A DNA stretch of 64,000 nucleotides, from the NCBI RefSeq assembly GCF_033807715.1, contig NC_084591.1:27314090-27378089 (forward strand), read 5' to 3'. Each line of letters opens with the position of its first letter. Position 1 is the first letter of the stretch. The position numbers and the translations under genes were made by a program. Of this stretch, positions 62,679 through 64,000 are shown in pieces. Under the pieces are notes generated by a model. The model saw only the letters and a list, made by a program, of their open reading frames with translations, was not told the DNA's origin and did not search any database. The DNA comes from Cololabis saira (taxonomy: Eukaryota; Chordata; Actinopteri; Beloniformes; Belonidae).

Positions 62679-63725
62679 TATACCTCTCCACTGACTGCGA
62701 CCACTCCCTTTCCCCCTCCCTTTAGGGGCGCAGTCAGCTATGTAACCTAGGGCATGCCCAGAGTGAATAAAAGCAAGGGGAGCAGCAGAGACGAGTTAGA
62801 GTAGGTTTGAGATTTTACACGTCTCGACTGCTCTCCTTGCGCAAGTAAGTACTTATTATGTGTGTCTCTTTTGTCTCCAGAAAGTTTGATGATATGAATG
62901 TTAAGTGTGTGAACCTAACAGAACTATAGCCCTGAATTTAATGGCATAATCCCCAGCAGACTTATCACATAAATGCCAGAGCTGGTTCTAAACAAAAAAC
63001 GGTATATTTTGAGAAAATGACTTTCCCATTGATTGCCCACAGTCAGACTGTGCTCTATGGGCAGAAATATGTGCCACTAGAAACTGAATTTGAATCATTT
63101 ATATTTGAATTTGAATTGCTCAACTTGAATAATTGCATTAAAAAACTGAATCTGAATCACATAATTTGAATTTGTATTGTTTAATTTGAATCATTGCATT
63201 GAAAAACTGAATCTACATTCCGAAAAACTGAATCTACATTCCGAAAAACTGAATCTACATTCAGCTCTCACAATTCAAATTCAGTTCTTGAAATTCAATT
63301 TCAATTCTACTGTGCCAGACATCCGGGTCCTCTGGAGGAACAGCAATCGAGTGCAGATACAAAGAACTCGGGTATCAGTCACGTGACGTTTTTTGTTGTC
63401 AGCGCCATCTTGAGGACCGACCGGGGACATGTGTTTAATGCGTGTGTTTTATAATAGATCCATGGTTTAATGGTGCCTGTACTGCTTAAACAACCTTAAC
63501 TTGCTCAATTCTCAACAGATTTTCAAACAGTTTGGTTTGTTATGAACGTCAGAGATGTAGTTATGACACTGCATACTTGTGAATAATTATAAACATTGAA
63601 AAACGTACTTTTGTATGAAAATAACAAGAAACAGATAGCTATGACATGGTATTTATATTAAATGAACATTTCTATAGTATTCTTAGTAATATTTATATTT
63701 ACATTATAACACATATATGATTACC

Positions 63726-63729
<4 letters not shown>
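62679..63729. other. Non-coding DNA with promoter-like and repeat sequences
   Basis: It contains a TATA-like GAATAAAAGC near 62765 followed about 80 bases later by GCAA|GTAAGTA (donor near 62846). That looks like a small promoter plus first exon, or an LTR-like fragment, with no downstream exon recognised. At 63379-63412 TCACGTGACG and GCGCCATCTTG recur, resembling the terminal region of the THAP element. Confidence 0.4.
63080..63300. repeat. Degenerate GAATTTGAATT-type repeat with a 21-base tandem core
   Basis: Words such as TTTGAATTTGAATTG and AAAACTGAATCTGAATC recur from 63080. At about 63199-63261 a 21-base unit (GAAAAACTGAATCTACATTC plus one base) is repeated three times in a row. After it the complementary word AATTCAAATTCAGTT appears, so the block is partly self-complementary. 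Confidence 0.7.

Positions 63730-63794
<65 letters not shown>
63730..63794. repeat. (AT)n microsatellite
   Basis: Uninterrupted AT dinucleotides, followed by degenerate ATTATTACATTATAAC-type sequence up to the next array. Confidence 0.95.
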
Positions 63795-63798
<4 letters not shown>

Positions 63799-63951
63799 AC
63801 TACATTATAACATGTTTATATATTATTACATTATGATGTTTTTATATTATGACATAATGTGTGTATTATATGTGTATATGTGTACATTATAACATGTGTG
63901 TGTGTGTATATATATATGTTATAATGTAATAATATAAATACATGTTATGTC

Positions 63952-63952
<1 letters not shown>

Positions 63953-64000
<48 letters not shown>
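63953..64000. repeat. (AT)n microsatellite reaching the window edge
   Basis: Alternating AT to the last base; the array may continue beyond the window. Confidence 0.95.

Noticed and set aside
62342..62725. 127-residue plus-strand frame ending in the right terminal repeat
   Set aside because: Antisense to the second-protein fragment at 62284-62535, which has the better and recognised sequence pattern.
62696..62860. Retroviral-type LTR
   Set aside because: AATAAA-like and promoter-like words exist, but there is no paired LTR, primer-binding site or polymerase frame in the window. Kept only as a promoter-like finding.
63379..63412. Second copy of the THAP element's terminal repeat
   Set aside because: It shares CACGTGACG and a CGCCAT word but lacks the CAGGG outer end and any partner end, so a whole element cannot be drawn.

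Overview
This is eukaryotic, vertebrate nuclear DNA. The long non-coding stretches, many CA/GT microsatellites, GT-AG introns and the particular DNA transposons (Tc1, hAT, TTAA-flanked and THAP-type elements) point to a ray-finned (teleost) fish. I cannot tell the species. There are no bacterial features, CRISPR arrays or complete RNA genes. Only one intact host protein-coding gene can be supported.

That gene lies on the + strand at 19523-21547. It encodes a Golgi carbohydrate 6-O-sulfotransferase of the CHST1 type (keratan sulfate galactose 6-O-sulfotransferase, or its close fish paralogue CHST16). Its reading frame is split by a 759-base intron: exon 1 carries the signal anchor and exon 2 carries the whole PAPS-binding and catalytic domain. 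A splice acceptor just before the ATG shows at least one more upstream non-coding exon. A GC-rich stretch ending in a splice donor at 16313 is a candidate, and it is bracketed by two very long GT repeats. The rest of the window contains no other host gene I can recognise. A few blocks look like conserved regulatory DNA, but this is a guess from composition and homeodomain-like motifs.

The remaining structure is a set of mobile-element remnants. From left to right: a foldback element (5585-5902); a non-autonomous hAT element with a perfect 8-base target duplication (12144-13201); a TTAA-flanked element (13327-14665); a 91-base Tc1-end hairpin (30006-30096); a 568-base MITE (33395-33962); a decayed Tc1 transposase running into a (GTGA)n array (54930-55754); a hAT 5' end interrupted by a second MITE (57487-58200); a second, inverted copy of the TTAA element (59510-60928); and a short two-gene THAP element (61802-62678). 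Fragments of several dispersed fish repeats lie between them.

Two observations stand out. First, both TTAA copies keep the same TATA-like box, splice donor, splice acceptor and AATAAA, although neither encodes a transposase. Second, the 877-base element at 61802-62678 has matching terminal repeats and retains the first coding exon of a THAP-domain protein at one end and, facing it, the N-terminus of a second protein at the other. This looks like an internal deletion of an ISL2EU-like two-gene transposon.
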